Source: an uncultured Sulfitobacter sp. | GTDB lineage: Bacteria; Pseudomonadota; Alphaproteobacteria; Rhodobacterales; Rhodobacteraceae | NCBI RefSeq assembly: GCF_947497275.1 | Contig: NZ_CANMFS010000008.1 | Coordinates: 1 to 64,000 of the forward strand | DNA length: 64,000 nt | Direction of reading: 5' to 3' | Shown: piece by piece, positions 52,272 through 60,982 of the stretch | Layout of the letters: each line of letters starts with the position of its first letter | Numbering within the stretch: the stretch's first letter is position 1 | Notes under the pieces: model-generated | What the model saw: the letters and a program-made list of their open reading frames with translations, nothing else | What the model was told of the DNA's origin: nothing | Database searches by the model: none | Translations under genes and position numbers: made by a program

Positions 52272-53405
52272 ATGAACTTTGAACTGACAGAAGAACGTCA
52301 GATGTTGCAGGACACACTCCGGCGTTTCCTGCGCGACCGCTACGACACCGCGACGCGCAACGCCATCCTTGAATCCGACAGCGGCATGTCGCCCGATATC
52401 TGGTCCGAACTGGCCGAACTGGGCGTGATCGGCGCGCTGTTCAGCGAAGAGCACGGCGGCTTTGGCGGCAAGGGGTTCGACATTGCGGTCGTCTTCGAAG
52501 AACTGGGCCGCGCCGGTGTGGTCGAGCCGTTTCTGGATACCGCCGTTCTGGCCGGTGGCCTGATCGCCGATCTGGGCAACGATGAACAAACGGCGCACGT
52601 CGAAACGATCATCGGCGGCGGTCTGCAACTGGCCTTCGCCCACGGCGAGCCAAGCAGCCGCTATGATCTCGACCGTGTCAGCACCTCGGCCACCGAAAAA
52701 GGCGATGACATCGTGCTGAGCGGGCGCAAGGCCGTGGTCGTCAACGCCGAAGCCGCCGACATGCTGGTCGTCTCCGCGCGCGAAAGCGGTGAGGTGGGTG
52801 ATGCGGACGGTATCTCACTGTTCCTCGTGCCTAAGGACGCGAAGGGGCTGACCATGCAGGGCTATGCGCTGCTGGCCGGGGGCCGTGCGGCGGAAGTGAC
52901 TCTGGACGATGTCACCGTTCCCGCCTCCGCCCGTCTGGGCGCCGCGGGCAAGGCATCCGCCGCGATCGAGGCGCGCATCGCCGCTGCCAACGTCGCGCAG
53001 ACGGCTGAGACGCTGGGCGCAATGGAGACCGCCTGCAGCCTGACCAAGGACTATCTGGGCCAGCGCAAGCAGTTCGGTCGCCCCATCGGCACCTTCCAGG
53101 CGCTGGCGCACCGGATGGCCGATCTGCTCATCGAGATGGAGCAGGCGCGGTCTTCGGTGATCCTTGCTGCCGGCAATCTGGAAAGCGAGCGCACGGTGCG
53201 GGAAATGAACATCTCCGGCACCAAGAACCTGATCGGTCGTGCCGGTCGTCTGGTCGCCGAAGAGTCGATCCAGATGCATGGCGGCATCGCCATGACGCAG
53301 GAATATGAACTGGCGCATATCGCCAAACGTATCGTGATGGCCGACCACCGCTTTGGCGACGTCGATCACCATCTGGAGCGGTTCATTGACCTCGCAGCAG
53401 CTTGA
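52272..53405 (+). CDS. Acyl-CoA dehydrogenase, smaller subunit-like (PimD type)
   Basis: 377 residues. The FAD-binding helices are conserved in LGQRKQFGRPIGTFQALAHRMADL and ESIQMHGGIAMTQEYELAHIAKR. The middle domain is shorter and more divergent than in the partner (51073-52266), typical of the beta subunit of heteromeric acyl-CoA dehydrogenases. The pair is probably an alpha/beta enzyme introducing the 2,3 double bond. The next gene starts within its last 20 bases (TTG 53386), so translation is linked. Confidence 0.92.
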   Translation: MNFELTEERQMLQDTLRRFLRDRYDTATRNAILESDSGMSPDIWSELAELGVIGALFSEEHGGFGGKGFDIAVVFEELGRAGVVEPFLDTAVLAGGLIADLGNDEQTAHVETIIGGGLQLAFAHGEPSSRYDLDRVSTSATEKGDDIVLSGRKAVVVNAEAADMLVVSARESGEVGDADGISLFLVPKDAKGLTMQGYALLAGGRAAEVTLDDVTVPASARLGAAGKASAAIEARIAAANVAQTAETLGAMETACSLTKDYLGQRKQFGRPIGTFQALAHRMADLLIEMEQARSSVILAAGNLESERTVREMNISGTKNLIGRAGRLVAEESIQMHGGIAMTQEYELAHIAKRIVMADHRFGDVDHHLERFIDLAAA

Positions 53406-53820
53406 AGAAGAAAACGCCGGTCTCATTTTCAATGAGACCGGTACACAACGGCTGGTCGGCTATATCGTGGACGTGAACGATCCGCCGCACGGGCGATGCC
53501 ATCTTGATGTGAACGAAACCCATCTTAACCGGCACGGGGCCTTGCATGGCGGGATTGCCGTAACGCTGCTCGACAACGCGTCGGGCACCACCGGATCGCT
53601 GACCGTGGACCGCACCGGCAAGGCACCGTTTCTGACCGTTTCGATGAACACCCAATTCGTCGGATCGGGGCGACCCGGACGGATGACTGCAACGGGCACC
53701 GTGACCGGCGGCGGACGCAGCCTGCTGTTCATTGCCGCAGAACTGCGCCACGCGGACGGCACGCTGGTGGCCACATCGACAGGCGTGTTCAAACGCGTCC
53801 CACAGGAGAAACTGACATGA
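53386..53820 (+). CDS. PaaI-type hotdog thioesterase
   Basis: 144 residues from TTG 53386 (GGAG eight bases upstream, inside the previous gene). The hotdog-fold motif NRHGALHGGIAVTLLDNASG carries the catalytic residues, followed by VSMNTQFVGSGRPGRMTATG and SLLFIAAELRHADGTLVATS. It hydrolyses acyl- or aryl-CoA esters and may free CoA from dead-end intermediates of this cluster. It overlaps the next gene by four bases. Family sure, substrate unknown. Confidence 0.9.
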   Translation: MTSQQLEEENAGLIFNETGTQRLVGYIVDVNDPPHGRCHLDVNETHLNRHGALHGGIAVTLLDNASGTTGSLTVDRTGKAPFLTVSMNTQFVGSGRPGRMTATGTVTGGGRSLLFIAAELRHADGTLVATSTGVFKRVPQEKLT

Positions 53821-54587
53821 GCGCACGGCTGGAAGACGCGGGTGACCGCCTGATCATATGGAACGGCAACACCGAGAAGCGGGGCGCGCTGTCGCCCGAG
53901 CTTTATACCTGCATTCTGGAAGCGATGGAGAAGGCGCAGGAGCCGCGCATCCGCTCGGTTATCCTTACCTCCGAGGGGCCGTTTTTCTGTGCGGGCGGGG
54001 ATCTGACCGTTCTGATCACCCGGCAGGGGATGCCGGAGGAAGAACGCCGTCAGGGCATCGAAGGTCTGCACGATATCATCCGCGCGATGCGCGCCTGTCC
54101 GGTACCGATCATCGCCGCCGTCGAAGGCGGTGCGGCGGGGGCGGGGCTGAGCTTTGCGCTGGCCTGCGACATTCTGGTCGCCGCAAAGGGCGCGAAATTT
54201 GTCGCCGCTTACGTCAAGGCCGGTCTGGTGCCCGACGGTGGCCTGACGGCACATCTGGCGCGCTGCGTGCCGCGTCAGGTCGCAATGGAGATGTGCCTGC
54301 TGGCCCAGCCGGTGCTGGCCGAGCGGATGTACGAACTGGGCGCGGTCAACACGCTTGCCGATACGGGCGGTGCGATGGCGGCGGCGACGGCATACGCCGA
54401 CCGGCTGGCCAAGGGACCGCGCGCCGCACAAGCCGCGATCCGGTCGATGGTAAGCAATGCCTATGATCTGAGCGAGGCGGACCAGCTTGACATCGAACGC
54501 GACGCCATGGGTTTTGCCACCGGTGCGCCGGAAGCCGCCGAAGGCATCGCGGCATTCTTGGAAAAACGCGCGCCCGACTACGGCTGA
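53817..54587 (+). CDS. PaaG-like enoyl-CoA hydratase/isomerase family protein
   Basis: 256 residues, crotonase fold. The oxyanion loop reads EGPFFCAGGDLTVLI. At the two usual Glu positions it has Ser (GAAGAGLSFALACDILV) and Ala (KFVAAYVKAG), while Asp stands in GLVPDGGL, the pattern of PaaG/enoyl-CoA isomerase-type enzymes rather than hydratases. It could shift double bonds so that unsaturated or ring-opened intermediates can enter beta-oxidation. It overlaps the thioesterase (ATGA) and precedes the ligase by 38 bases. Confidence 0.9.
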   Translation: MSARLEDAGDRLIIWNGNTEKRGALSPELYTCILEAMEKAQEPRIRSVILTSEGPFFCAGGDLTVLITRQGMPEEERRQGIEGLHDIIRAMRACPVPIIAAVEGGAAGAGLSFALACDILVAAKGAKFVAAYVKAGLVPDGGLTAHLARCVPRQVAMEMCLLAQPVLAERMYELGAVNTLADTGGAMAAATAYADRLAKGPRAAQAAIRSMVSNAYDLSEADQLDIERDAMGFATGAPEAAEGIAAFLEKRAPDYG

Positions 54588-54625
54588 GACCGCAGAGGCG
54601 ACGTGCGAAAAGGGAGGAGACCGGC

Positions 54626-56119
54626 ATGGCTCGGGTAGTGGATTTTTTGACGGCGCAGGTGGACCGCGCACCCGACAACATGGCGGTGAGCGATTCAAGC
54701 GGTGCCGCCTGGACCTACGCGGATCTCGACCGCGCCAGCGACGATCTGGCGTCTGAGCTGACGGCGGCGGGCGTGGTTGCGACCGACCGCGTGTTGCTGC
54801 TCGTCGAGAACTGCGCCGCTGCGGTGGCAACGCTGCACGCAGGCTGGAAGATCGGTGCGGTGGTGATCCCGTTCAACGCGCGCCAGACTGACGGCGAGGT
54901 GGACAAGGTGATCCGCCACGCCACCCCCGCCGCTGTCGTGGCAACGGCGCATGTCTCGGGCGATGCGAAGACCCATGGCGAGCGGTTGGGCGGCACCGAG
55001 ATCACCGGCGCGTTCGGCACGCTGTTGCTGGCGCGACGGGAGTCGGACCCCGACCCGCAGCTGGAGGACGTGGCCGTCCTGCTTTATACCACCGGGACCA
55101 CCGGCGATCCCAAAGGTGTGATGCTGACGCACGGAAACATGCGCTTCGGTGCGCAAGCCTCGTCAGGCCTGCGCGAGATGACGTCGGATGACGTGGTTTA
55201 CGGCGTGCTGCCGATGAGCCATGTGTTCGGCCTTGTCTCCGTGCTGACGGGCGCGTGTTTCAGCGGCGCGCATGTCCGGATTGAAGCGCGGTTCTCGGCG
55301 CAGAAGTTGTTTGATGCGGCGATGGACGGCGTCACGATCATTCCGGCGGTGCCGCAGATGCACGCGCTGGTGATGCAGTTTACCAAGGAAAAGGGTATGA
55401 CCCGGCTGGGTGCTCCAAAGCTGCGCTATGTCTCGTCGGGCGGTGCGCCGCTGGACCCGGCGTGGAAGCGCAAGGCGGAAAGCTTTTACGAGCTGCCGTT
55501 GCAGAACGGATTTGGCATGACCGAGACCTCCTCGGGCGCGTCCGCGACCCGCAACGAGATCGGCGATCCGGATGTTTCAGTCGGACCGATCACGCCGGGG
55601 ACGCAAGTGCGCATAGACGATGCGGCACCCGGTGGCAACGGCGCGGGCGAGGGTGAGGTGCTGGTGCGCGGCGCGCATGTGATGAAGGGCTACTATCGCA
55701 ACGCCGCGGAAACGGCCAAGGCGCTTGATGCCGATGGCTGGCTGCGCACCGGCGATCTGGGTAAGCTGGACGACGAAGGCCGACTGTACATCCTTGGCCG
55801 GACCAAGGAGCTGATTATTCACGGCGGCTTCAACGTCTACCCGCCCGAGGTCGAAGCGGCGCTGAACGACCATCCGCAGGTGATCCAGTCCGCCGTTGTG
55901 GGCCGGACCAAGGACGGCGACGAAGAAGTGCTGGCGTTCGTGCAGGTCGCCGATGAGGACCGCCCGCGCGTCGAGGATCTGCGCGCCTTCGTGAAGGAAC
56001 GGCTGGCGGGGTACAAGCGCCCCAAGCATATCATCTTGGCGACGGAGCTGCCGGCGGCACCGACGGGAAAACTGCTCAAGCACAAGATGATTGCGGTTCT
56101 GGGCGGCGACCTGCCGTGA
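54626..56119 (+). CDS. Acyl-CoA ligase (class I AMP-binding enzyme)
   Basis: 497 residues. The phosphate loop TTGTTGDPKGVMLTHGN, the A5 motif NGFGMTETSS, A7/A8 (WLRTGDLGKLDDEGRLYILGR) and the lysine motif near the C-terminus (PTGKLLKHKM) are intact. It activates a carboxylic acid with ATP and CoA, feeding the preceding beta-oxidation genes; the set matches pim-like or long-chain degradation clusters. AGGGAGGAG lies before the ATG at 54626. It is the last gene of the cluster; rpe runs the other way. Confidence 0.94.
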   Translation: MARVVDFLTAQVDRAPDNMAVSDSSGAAWTYADLDRASDDLASELTAAGVVATDRVLLLVENCAAAVATLHAGWKIGAVVIPFNARQTDGEVDKVIRHATPAAVVATAHVSGDAKTHGERLGGTEITGAFGTLLLARRESDPDPQLEDVAVLLYTTGTTGDPKGVMLTHGNMRFGAQASSGLREMTSDDVVYGVLPMSHVFGLVSVLTGACFSGAHVRIEARFSAQKLFDAAMDGVTIIPAVPQMHALVMQFTKEKGMTRLGAPKLRYVSSGGAPLDPAWKRKAESFYELPLQNGFGMTETSSGASATRNEIGDPDVSVGPITPGTQVRIDDAAPGGNGAGEGEVLVRGAHVMKGYYRNAAETAKALDADGWLRTGDLGKLDDEGRLYILGRTKELIIHGGFNVYPPEVEAALNDHPQVIQSAVVGRTKDGDEEVLAFVQVADEDRPRVEDLRAFVKERLAGYKRPKHIILATELPAAPTGKLLKHKMIAVLGGDLP

Positions 56120-56189
56120 CTGTGGTGGCATGTCGCGCGCGGCAATGTTTCGCGCGCGAAAGGTTTGCATTAACAACAGGTTAACGGGT

Positions 56190-56879
56190 TCAGACGTAGA
56201 CGCCTTCGGCGGCGGCGCGGATCGCGCGGATGTTTTCGCCGTAAGGGGCCGGATCGGAAACCGATCCTCCCTTGAACACCGCCGAGCCAGCAACCAGCAC
56301 ATCAGCGCCAGCCTGCGCGACCATCGGTGCTGTCACCGGATCGACGCCGCCGTCGATTTCGATGTGGACGGGCCTGTCGCCGATCATGCTGCGCAATTCT
56401 TGGATCTTGGCGCTCATGTCGATGAATTTCTGGCCGCCGAAGCCGGGGTTGACCGTCATGACGCAGATCAGATCCGTCAGATCCAAGAGATGCGCGACAG
56501 CGGACGCCGGGGTGCCGGGGTTGAGCGCGACGCCCGCTTTGCACCCGCTCGCGCGGATCGCCTGCAGGGTGCGGTGGATGTGCGGGCCGGCCTCCACATG
56601 GGCGGTCAGGATGTCGGCACCGGCACCGGCGAAAGCGTCGATATAGCTGTCGACGGGCGAGATCATCAGATGCACGTCCATCACACCCTTGATGTGGGGT
56701 CGGATCGCGGCGCAGGTTGCGGGGCCGAAGGTGATGTTGGGGACAAAATGACCGTCCATCACATCGACATGGATCCAGTCGGCGCCCTGCGCCTCGACCG
56801 CGGCGCATTCCGCGCCGAAGTTGGCAAAGTCGGACGCAAGGATGGACGGGGCGATCTTGATCGAACGGTCGAAACTCAT
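56190..56879 (-). CDS. rpe: Ribulose-phosphate 3-epimerase
   Basis: 229 residues, full length. It interconverts ribulose-5-phosphate and xylulose-5-phosphate in the pentose-phosphate pathway. TIM-barrel and metal motifs are intact: IAPSILASDFANFG, WIHVDVMDGHFVPNITFG, DVHLMI, MTVNPGFGGQKFI and IEIDGGVDP. ATG 56879 has AAAGGTGG upstream; the frame opens at 56903. It is divergent from the ABC importer at 57024 and not part of the acyl-CoA cluster. Confidence 0.97.
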   Translation of the reverse strand: MSFDRSIKIAPSILASDFANFGAECAAVEAQGADWIHVDVMDGHFVPNITFGPATCAAIRPHIKGVMDVHLMISPVDSYIDAFAGAGADILTAHVEAGPHIHRTLQAIRASGCKAGVALNPGTPASAVAHLLDLTDLICVMTVNPGFGGQKFIDMSAKIQELRSMIGDRPVHIEIDGGVDPVTAPMVAQAGADVLVAGSAVFKGGSVSDPAPYGENIRAIRAAAEGVYV

Positions 56880-57023
56880 GGGGGCCACCTTTGGCAAAAG
56901 CACTGTTGGGGCGGGTCATAGCGGCTGTGCGGGCGGCGTGCAATCGCGGGCCGGCACGGGCGCTTGACTCCGCGCACCCGGAGGGGCCAAGTTTGCGCCA
57001 GATATTTCCCGGGAGGAACCACC

Positions 57024-58046
57024 ATGAGCCATTTGACACGTCGCCAGACCCTTGGCGGTCTTGCCGCATCCGCCGCCGCCCTCGGGTTGGCCGCGCCCGC
57101 CATAGCGCAGGGGCGCAAGATCACGCTGGGCGCGCTGCCGTTCACCAGTCACGCGGGCACCTTCGTCGCCGCCGAGCGGGGGTATTTCAAAGACGCGGGC
57201 CTAGATGTTGATCTGCGGTTTTTCCAGGCGGCGCAGCCGATGGCGGTGGCCATCGCGTCGGGGGATGTGGATTATGCCGTGACGGCGATTTCAGGTGGCC
57301 TGGTATCGCTGGCCGACAAGGGCGCGATCAAGGTGATCGGCGGCGCGTTGCAGGAAGAGCCGGGCATTGACGGTCAAAAGTTCCTCGTCTCGGACGCGGC
57401 GTTTCAAGCGGGGATCACGGAACCCGGCATGCTGGACGGGAAGTCCTTTGGCGTGACGCAGGCGGGGTCGTCGTTTCATTACATGGGGTCCAAGATGGCG
57501 GCGGCGGAAGGCATCAGCCTGTCGTTCAAGCCGCTGCAAAAGGTCGGCGCGATCATCGGTGCACTGAAGTCGGGGCAGATAGACGCGTGGTCCATCGTGC
57601 CGCATATCGCCAAACCGCTGTCCGGATCGGGGGCCGTTCACATGATCGGCAACGTGTCGGATTACCTGCCAGATTATCAGGTAACGACGGTGTTCACCTC
57701 GACCGTCAACGCGGGCGAGGAAAAACAGATGACGCAGGATTATCTGGCGGCCTATTCCAAGGGGGTGGCCGATTACAACGCCGCGATGATCGCGCGCAGC
57801 GGCGGCGAGGAAGGCGTGAACGAGATGGTCGCGCTGCTGCACAAATATGTCTACACCGACCGGCCTCTGGAAAAGGCGGCACCGTCGATCATCAACGGCA
57901 CCATGCGGATAAACGAGGGGGCGGCGATGAATGTAGCGTCCGTGCGCGACCAGCTTGAGTGGTTCCAGTCCGAGGGGTTGGTGGATGCGGATATCCCGCT
58001 CGACGCGCTGATCGACACCTCGTATGTGGAGACAGCAGGCGCGTAA
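57024..58046 (+). CDS. ABC transporter substrate-binding protein (NMT1/taurine type)
   Basis: 340 residues with a twin-arginine-like signal (TRRQTLGGLAASAAALGLAAP, cut near residue 29). It belongs to the SsuA/ThiY/NMT1-like group (LPFTSHAGTFVAAERGYFKD; AVAIASGDVDYAVTAISGGL; KVGAIIGALKSGQIDAWSIV). It is periplasmic. With the ATPase and permease after it, it forms an importer for a small organic anion, sulfonate or pyrimidine precursor; no neighbour fixes the substrate. GGGAGG lies eight bases before the ATG. Confidence 0.88.
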   Translation: MSHLTRRQTLGGLAASAAALGLAAPAIAQGRKITLGALPFTSHAGTFVAAERGYFKDAGLDVDLRFFQAAQPMAVAIASGDVDYAVTAISGGLVSLADKGAIKVIGGALQEEPGIDGQKFLVSDAAFQAGITEPGMLDGKSFGVTQAGSSFHYMGSKMAAAEGISLSFKPLQKVGAIIGALKSGQIDAWSIVPHIAKPLSGSGAVHMIGNVSDYLPDYQVTTVFTSTVNAGEEKQMTQDYLAAYSKGVADYNAAMIARSGGEEGVNEMVALLHKYVYTDRPLEKAAPSIINGTMRINEGAAMNVASVRDQLEWFQSEGLVDADIPLDALIDTSYVETAGA

Positions 58047-58107
58047 ACCGCGCGACAGGCGGGCAGGGGCCGGGCCGCGTGTCCGGCCTTTTTCATGGGA
58101 GAGAGCG

Positions 58108-58872
58108 ATGGATCTGAAGCTGCAAGAGGTCACGCACCGCTATGGTGACCGCGACGTTCTGCGCGATGTGACGCTGGATATTCCGACAGGCCGGATCACT
58201 TGTATCGTTGGACCATCAGGCTGTGGCAAATCCACGCTGTTGCGGCTGCTTGGCGGGTTGGAGCGGCCCACGCACGGCGACGTCGTGCAGGTTGGAAGCC
58301 CGCCCGAAGGGTGCCTGAATGCGCTCACCTACATATTCCAGGACTTCGCACTGCTGCCGTGGCGCACTGTGGCGGGCAATGTGGCGCTGGTGCTGGAGGA
58401 TCATCGCCTTGGCGCGCGGCAGGCGCAGATCATCGCCGATGTGCTGGAGCGGACGCGGCTGACGGATTTCGCGAGCGCGCTGCCCAAGCAGTTGTCGGGC
58501 GGCATGAAACAGCGGGTCGCCATCGCGCGGGCGCTGGCGGTCAATCCGGCGGTAATGCTGATGGACGAGCCGCTGAGCGCGCTCGACAGTCAGACGCGCG
58601 AGTTGCTGATGGACGATTTGGTGGGGCTGTGGACGCGGACACCTTTCACCGCTGTCTATGTGACGCACAATCTGGCGGAGGCGGTGCGCCTGGGCCACCG
58701 GATCGTGGTGCTGTCGCGCCGGCCGGGGCAGATATCGGAGATCGTCGAGATTGACGCGCCGCTGCCCGAGCGCCGCCACGGCGACGCCGCGCTGGACGCG
58801 CAACAGGCGTATCTGTGGGGGTTGATGCGCGACGAGGCGGCGGCGGCAGATGCGGAGCTGGTCCATGTCTGA
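58108..58872 (+). CDS. ABC transporter ATP-binding protein (SsuB/TauB type)
   Basis: 254 residues. Walker A GPSGCGKSTLLRLLGG, Q-loop YIFQDFALLPWRTV, signature LSGGMKQRVAIARAL, Walker B VMLMDEPLSALD and the H-loop YVTHNLAEAV are intact. It powers the importer with the genes at 57024 and 58865 and overlaps the permease start by eight bases. ATG 58108 is chosen for GAGAGCG upstream and homology. Confidence 0.95.
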   Translation: MDLKLQEVTHRYGDRDVLRDVTLDIPTGRITCIVGPSGCGKSTLLRLLGGLERPTHGDVVQVGSPPEGCLNALTYIFQDFALLPWRTVAGNVALVLEDHRLGARQAQIIADVLERTRLTDFASALPKQLSGGMKQRVAIARALAVNPAVMLMDEPLSALDSQTRELLMDDLVGLWTRTPFTAVYVTHNLAEAVRLGHRIVVLSRRPGQISEIVEIDAPLPERRHGDAALDAQQAYLWGLMRDEAAAADAELVHV

Positions 58873-59650
58873 GCGGGTTCCTTTTCGCGGCGGGGGGTTC
58901 GCACCGGTCCGGGTGCGGGGTCTGGGAATCGCGGTGTTCGTCGTGCTGATCGTGTTGGCCGAATGGGGCACGCGCGCGGGCTGGATCTCGTCGCTGACGC
59001 TGCCGCGCCCATCGGACGTGCTGGCGACCTTTGGCGAGCTTTGGGACTCGGGGTTGTTGTTCAGGCATCTGCTGCCGTCGCTGTCGCGGCTGGCGGTCGG
59101 CGCAATTCTGGGGGCGGCTCTGGGCATCTCCGTGGGGGTGATGATCGGACTGTTCGCCTATGTGCGGGCGGGGCTGGTGCCGTTGGTGGCGGCGCTGTTC
59201 CCGATCCCCAAGATCGCGCTGCTGCCGCTCTTTGTGATCTGGTTCGGCATTGACGAAGCGAGCAAATACGCCCTGATCGCGTTTGGCACCTTCACGCCGA
59301 CGGTGGTGGCGACCTATGCGGCGGTGGACAACGTTGACCGGACGCTGATCCGGATGGGGCAAAGTTTCGGCCTGTCGTGGTGGTCGATCGTGCGCAAGAT
59401 CGTGCTGCCCGGCGCGATGCCGGGCATCCTGTCTGGTTTGCGCATTTCGCTGACCATCGCCATCATCCTGCTGGTCGCCGCCGAAATGCTGGGCGCGGAA
59501 TACGGGGTGGGGGCCTACATCCTCGAAGCGGGGAGCCTTTATGATCTGGAGCGGCTGTTCGCCGGTGTGGTGATCCTGTCGGTGATGGGCGTGCTGGTAA
59601 GCGGCATCATCGGTGTGCTGGAACGCCGCATCCTGCGCTGGCGGGTTTAA
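58865..59650 (+). CDS. ABC transporter permease (SsuC/TauC type)
   Basis: 261 residues with six membrane helices. The family loop is present (GQSFGLSWWSIVRKIVLPGAMPGIL, read as two short stretches GQSFGLSWWSIVRKI and VLPGAMPGILSGL), as is FPIPKIALLPLFVIWFGIDE. ATG 58865 overlaps the ATPase stop with GGAG upstream. It forms the channel of the taurine/nitrate-type importer. Confidence 0.93.
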   Translation: MSERVPFRGGGFAPVRVRGLGIAVFVVLIVLAEWGTRAGWISSLTLPRPSDVLATFGELWDSGLLFRHLLPSLSRLAVGAILGAALGISVGVMIGLFAYVRAGLVPLVAALFPIPKIALLPLFVIWFGIDEASKYALIAFGTFTPTVVATYAAVDNVDRTLIRMGQSFGLSWWSIVRKIVLPGAMPGILSGLRISLTIAIILLVAAEMLGAEYGVGAYILEAGSLYDLERLFAGVVILSVMGVLVSGIIGVLERRILRWRV

Positions 59651-59704
59651 GGGAACCAACCGCTGCACGATTTGGTTTGTCCGCGCACAGGAGGAGAAAT
59701 CAGT

Positions 59705-59917
59705 ATGGCACATTCCGAAGGCGACAAAGTCGAATGGGACTGGGGCGACGGCACCGCGACAGGCACCGTGCAAAAGACCTATACCCAGAAAATCACGCGC
59801 AAGATCAAGGGAACCGAAGTGACCCGCGATGGATCGGGTGACGATCCGGCCCTGTTCATCGAACAGGAAGACGGCGACGAGGTGCTCAAGCTCAGCTCGG
59901 AGGTGCGCGCCGCGTGA
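59705..59917 (+). CDS. DUF2945 (Tudor-like) domain protein
   Basis: 70 residues with the DUF2945/hypervirulence-associated Tudor domain: DKVEWDWGDGTATGTVQKTY, then VTRDGSGDDPALFIEQEDGD and VLKLSSEV. A strong AGGAGGAG lies 10 bases before the ATG. The stop overlaps the GTG start of topoisomerase IB (GTGA), so the two proteins are made together. Function unknown; a nucleic-acid-related role is suggested only by the partner. Confidence 0.92.
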   Translation: MAHSEGDKVEWDWGDGTATGTVQKTYTQKITRKIKGTEVTRDGSGDDPALFIEQEDGDEVLKLSSEVRAA

Positions 59918-60873
59918 GCGGGGATCTGATATATTATTCAGACGACCAGCCCGGCATCCGGCGCAAGCGGCACGGGCGCGGGTTCACCTATCTTGGCGTC
60001 GACGGGACCACCATCGCGCGCGGTGCCGAGCGGACACGGTTGGAGACTTTGGCCGTACCGCCCGCCTACGAGAACGTGTGGATGTGTCCAGTACCGAACG
60101 GTCACCTGCAAGCGACGGGACGTGATGCACGGGCGCGCAAGCAGTACCGGTATCACGATGAATGGGCGGCAGAGCAGGCGCGTACCAAGTTTGACGGGCT
60201 TGTCCCTTTTGCACATCTGTTGCCCCGTCTGCGCGCGCGCGTCAGCCGCGATCTGGAAGAGGAGGCGGGCGCGCGGATCTTCGCGTTGGCCGCCGCAGTC
60301 ACCCTGATCGACCGGACGTCGATGCGGGTGGGCAGCAACGACTACACCCGTGAAAACGGCAGCTACGGCGCGGTCACTTTGCGGCGAAACCATATCACGC
60401 TCGACAACGAGGGGATCATGCTGCGCTATACCGCGAAGGGCGGCAAGAAAGTACGCCGCCGTCTGCGCGACCGCACGTTGGGCCGGGTGCTGCACAAGAT
60501 CGGTGATCTGCCCGGTGCGCAGGTGCTGGCGTGGGTTGACGAGAACGGGGAGCCGCAGTCTCTGGGATCATCCGCGCTTAACACCTATATCGCAGATGCG
60601 GTGGGCGAGAGCGGCATCACCGCGAAGACCTTTCGAACCTGGGCCGGGACGGTCGCGGCGTTTGAGGTCGCCGAGAAGGGCGGTGCCACGATCAAGGCTA
60701 TGGCGGACGCGGCGTCGGCGCGGCTGTCCAACACGGCGACAGTGGCCCGAAACAGCTATATCCATCCGGCCGTGATCGACCTTGCGGGATCCGACCGGTT
60801 GGAAGGTCCGGATGCCGGTAAATCGGGTTTGCGGGCATCGGAAAACCGATTGCTGGCCTATCTGGAAACCTGA
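59914..60873 (+). CDS. DNA topoisomerase IB
   Basis: 319 residues, the short bacterial/poxvirus-type enzyme that relaxes DNA supercoils by a 3'-phosphotyrosine intermediate. The catalytic set is visible: Arg in TLIDRTSMRVGSNDY, Lys in AKGGKKVRRRL, Arg/His-type contacts in KTFRTWAGT, and Tyr282 in NSYIHPAVID. GTG 59914 is the start, overlapping the preceding stop. It has no signal. It is co-transcribed with the DUF2945 gene and ends 109 bases before the aminotransferase. Confidence 0.95.
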   Translation: MSGDLIYYSDDQPGIRRKRHGRGFTYLGVDGTTIARGAERTRLETLAVPPAYENVWMCPVPNGHLQATGRDARARKQYRYHDEWAAEQARTKFDGLVPFAHLLPRLRARVSRDLEEEAGARIFALAAAVTLIDRTSMRVGSNDYTRENGSYGAVTLRRNHITLDNEGIMLRYTAKGGKKVRRRLRDRTLGRVLHKIGDLPGAQVLAWVDENGEPQSLGSSALNTYIADAVGESGITAKTFRTWAGTVAAFEVAEKGGATIKAMADAASARLSNTATVARNSYIHPAVIDLAGSDRLEGPDAGKSGLRASENRLLAYLET

Positions 60874-60982
60874 GAGTCGATGGTTTTCGACAGGTCCGGT
60901 TTAGATGTATAGGTAAAAGGCATTGACCTAATTCGCAAATCCATGTTCAGGTTCCGGCGACACGGTGTTCGGGGAGGGACAG

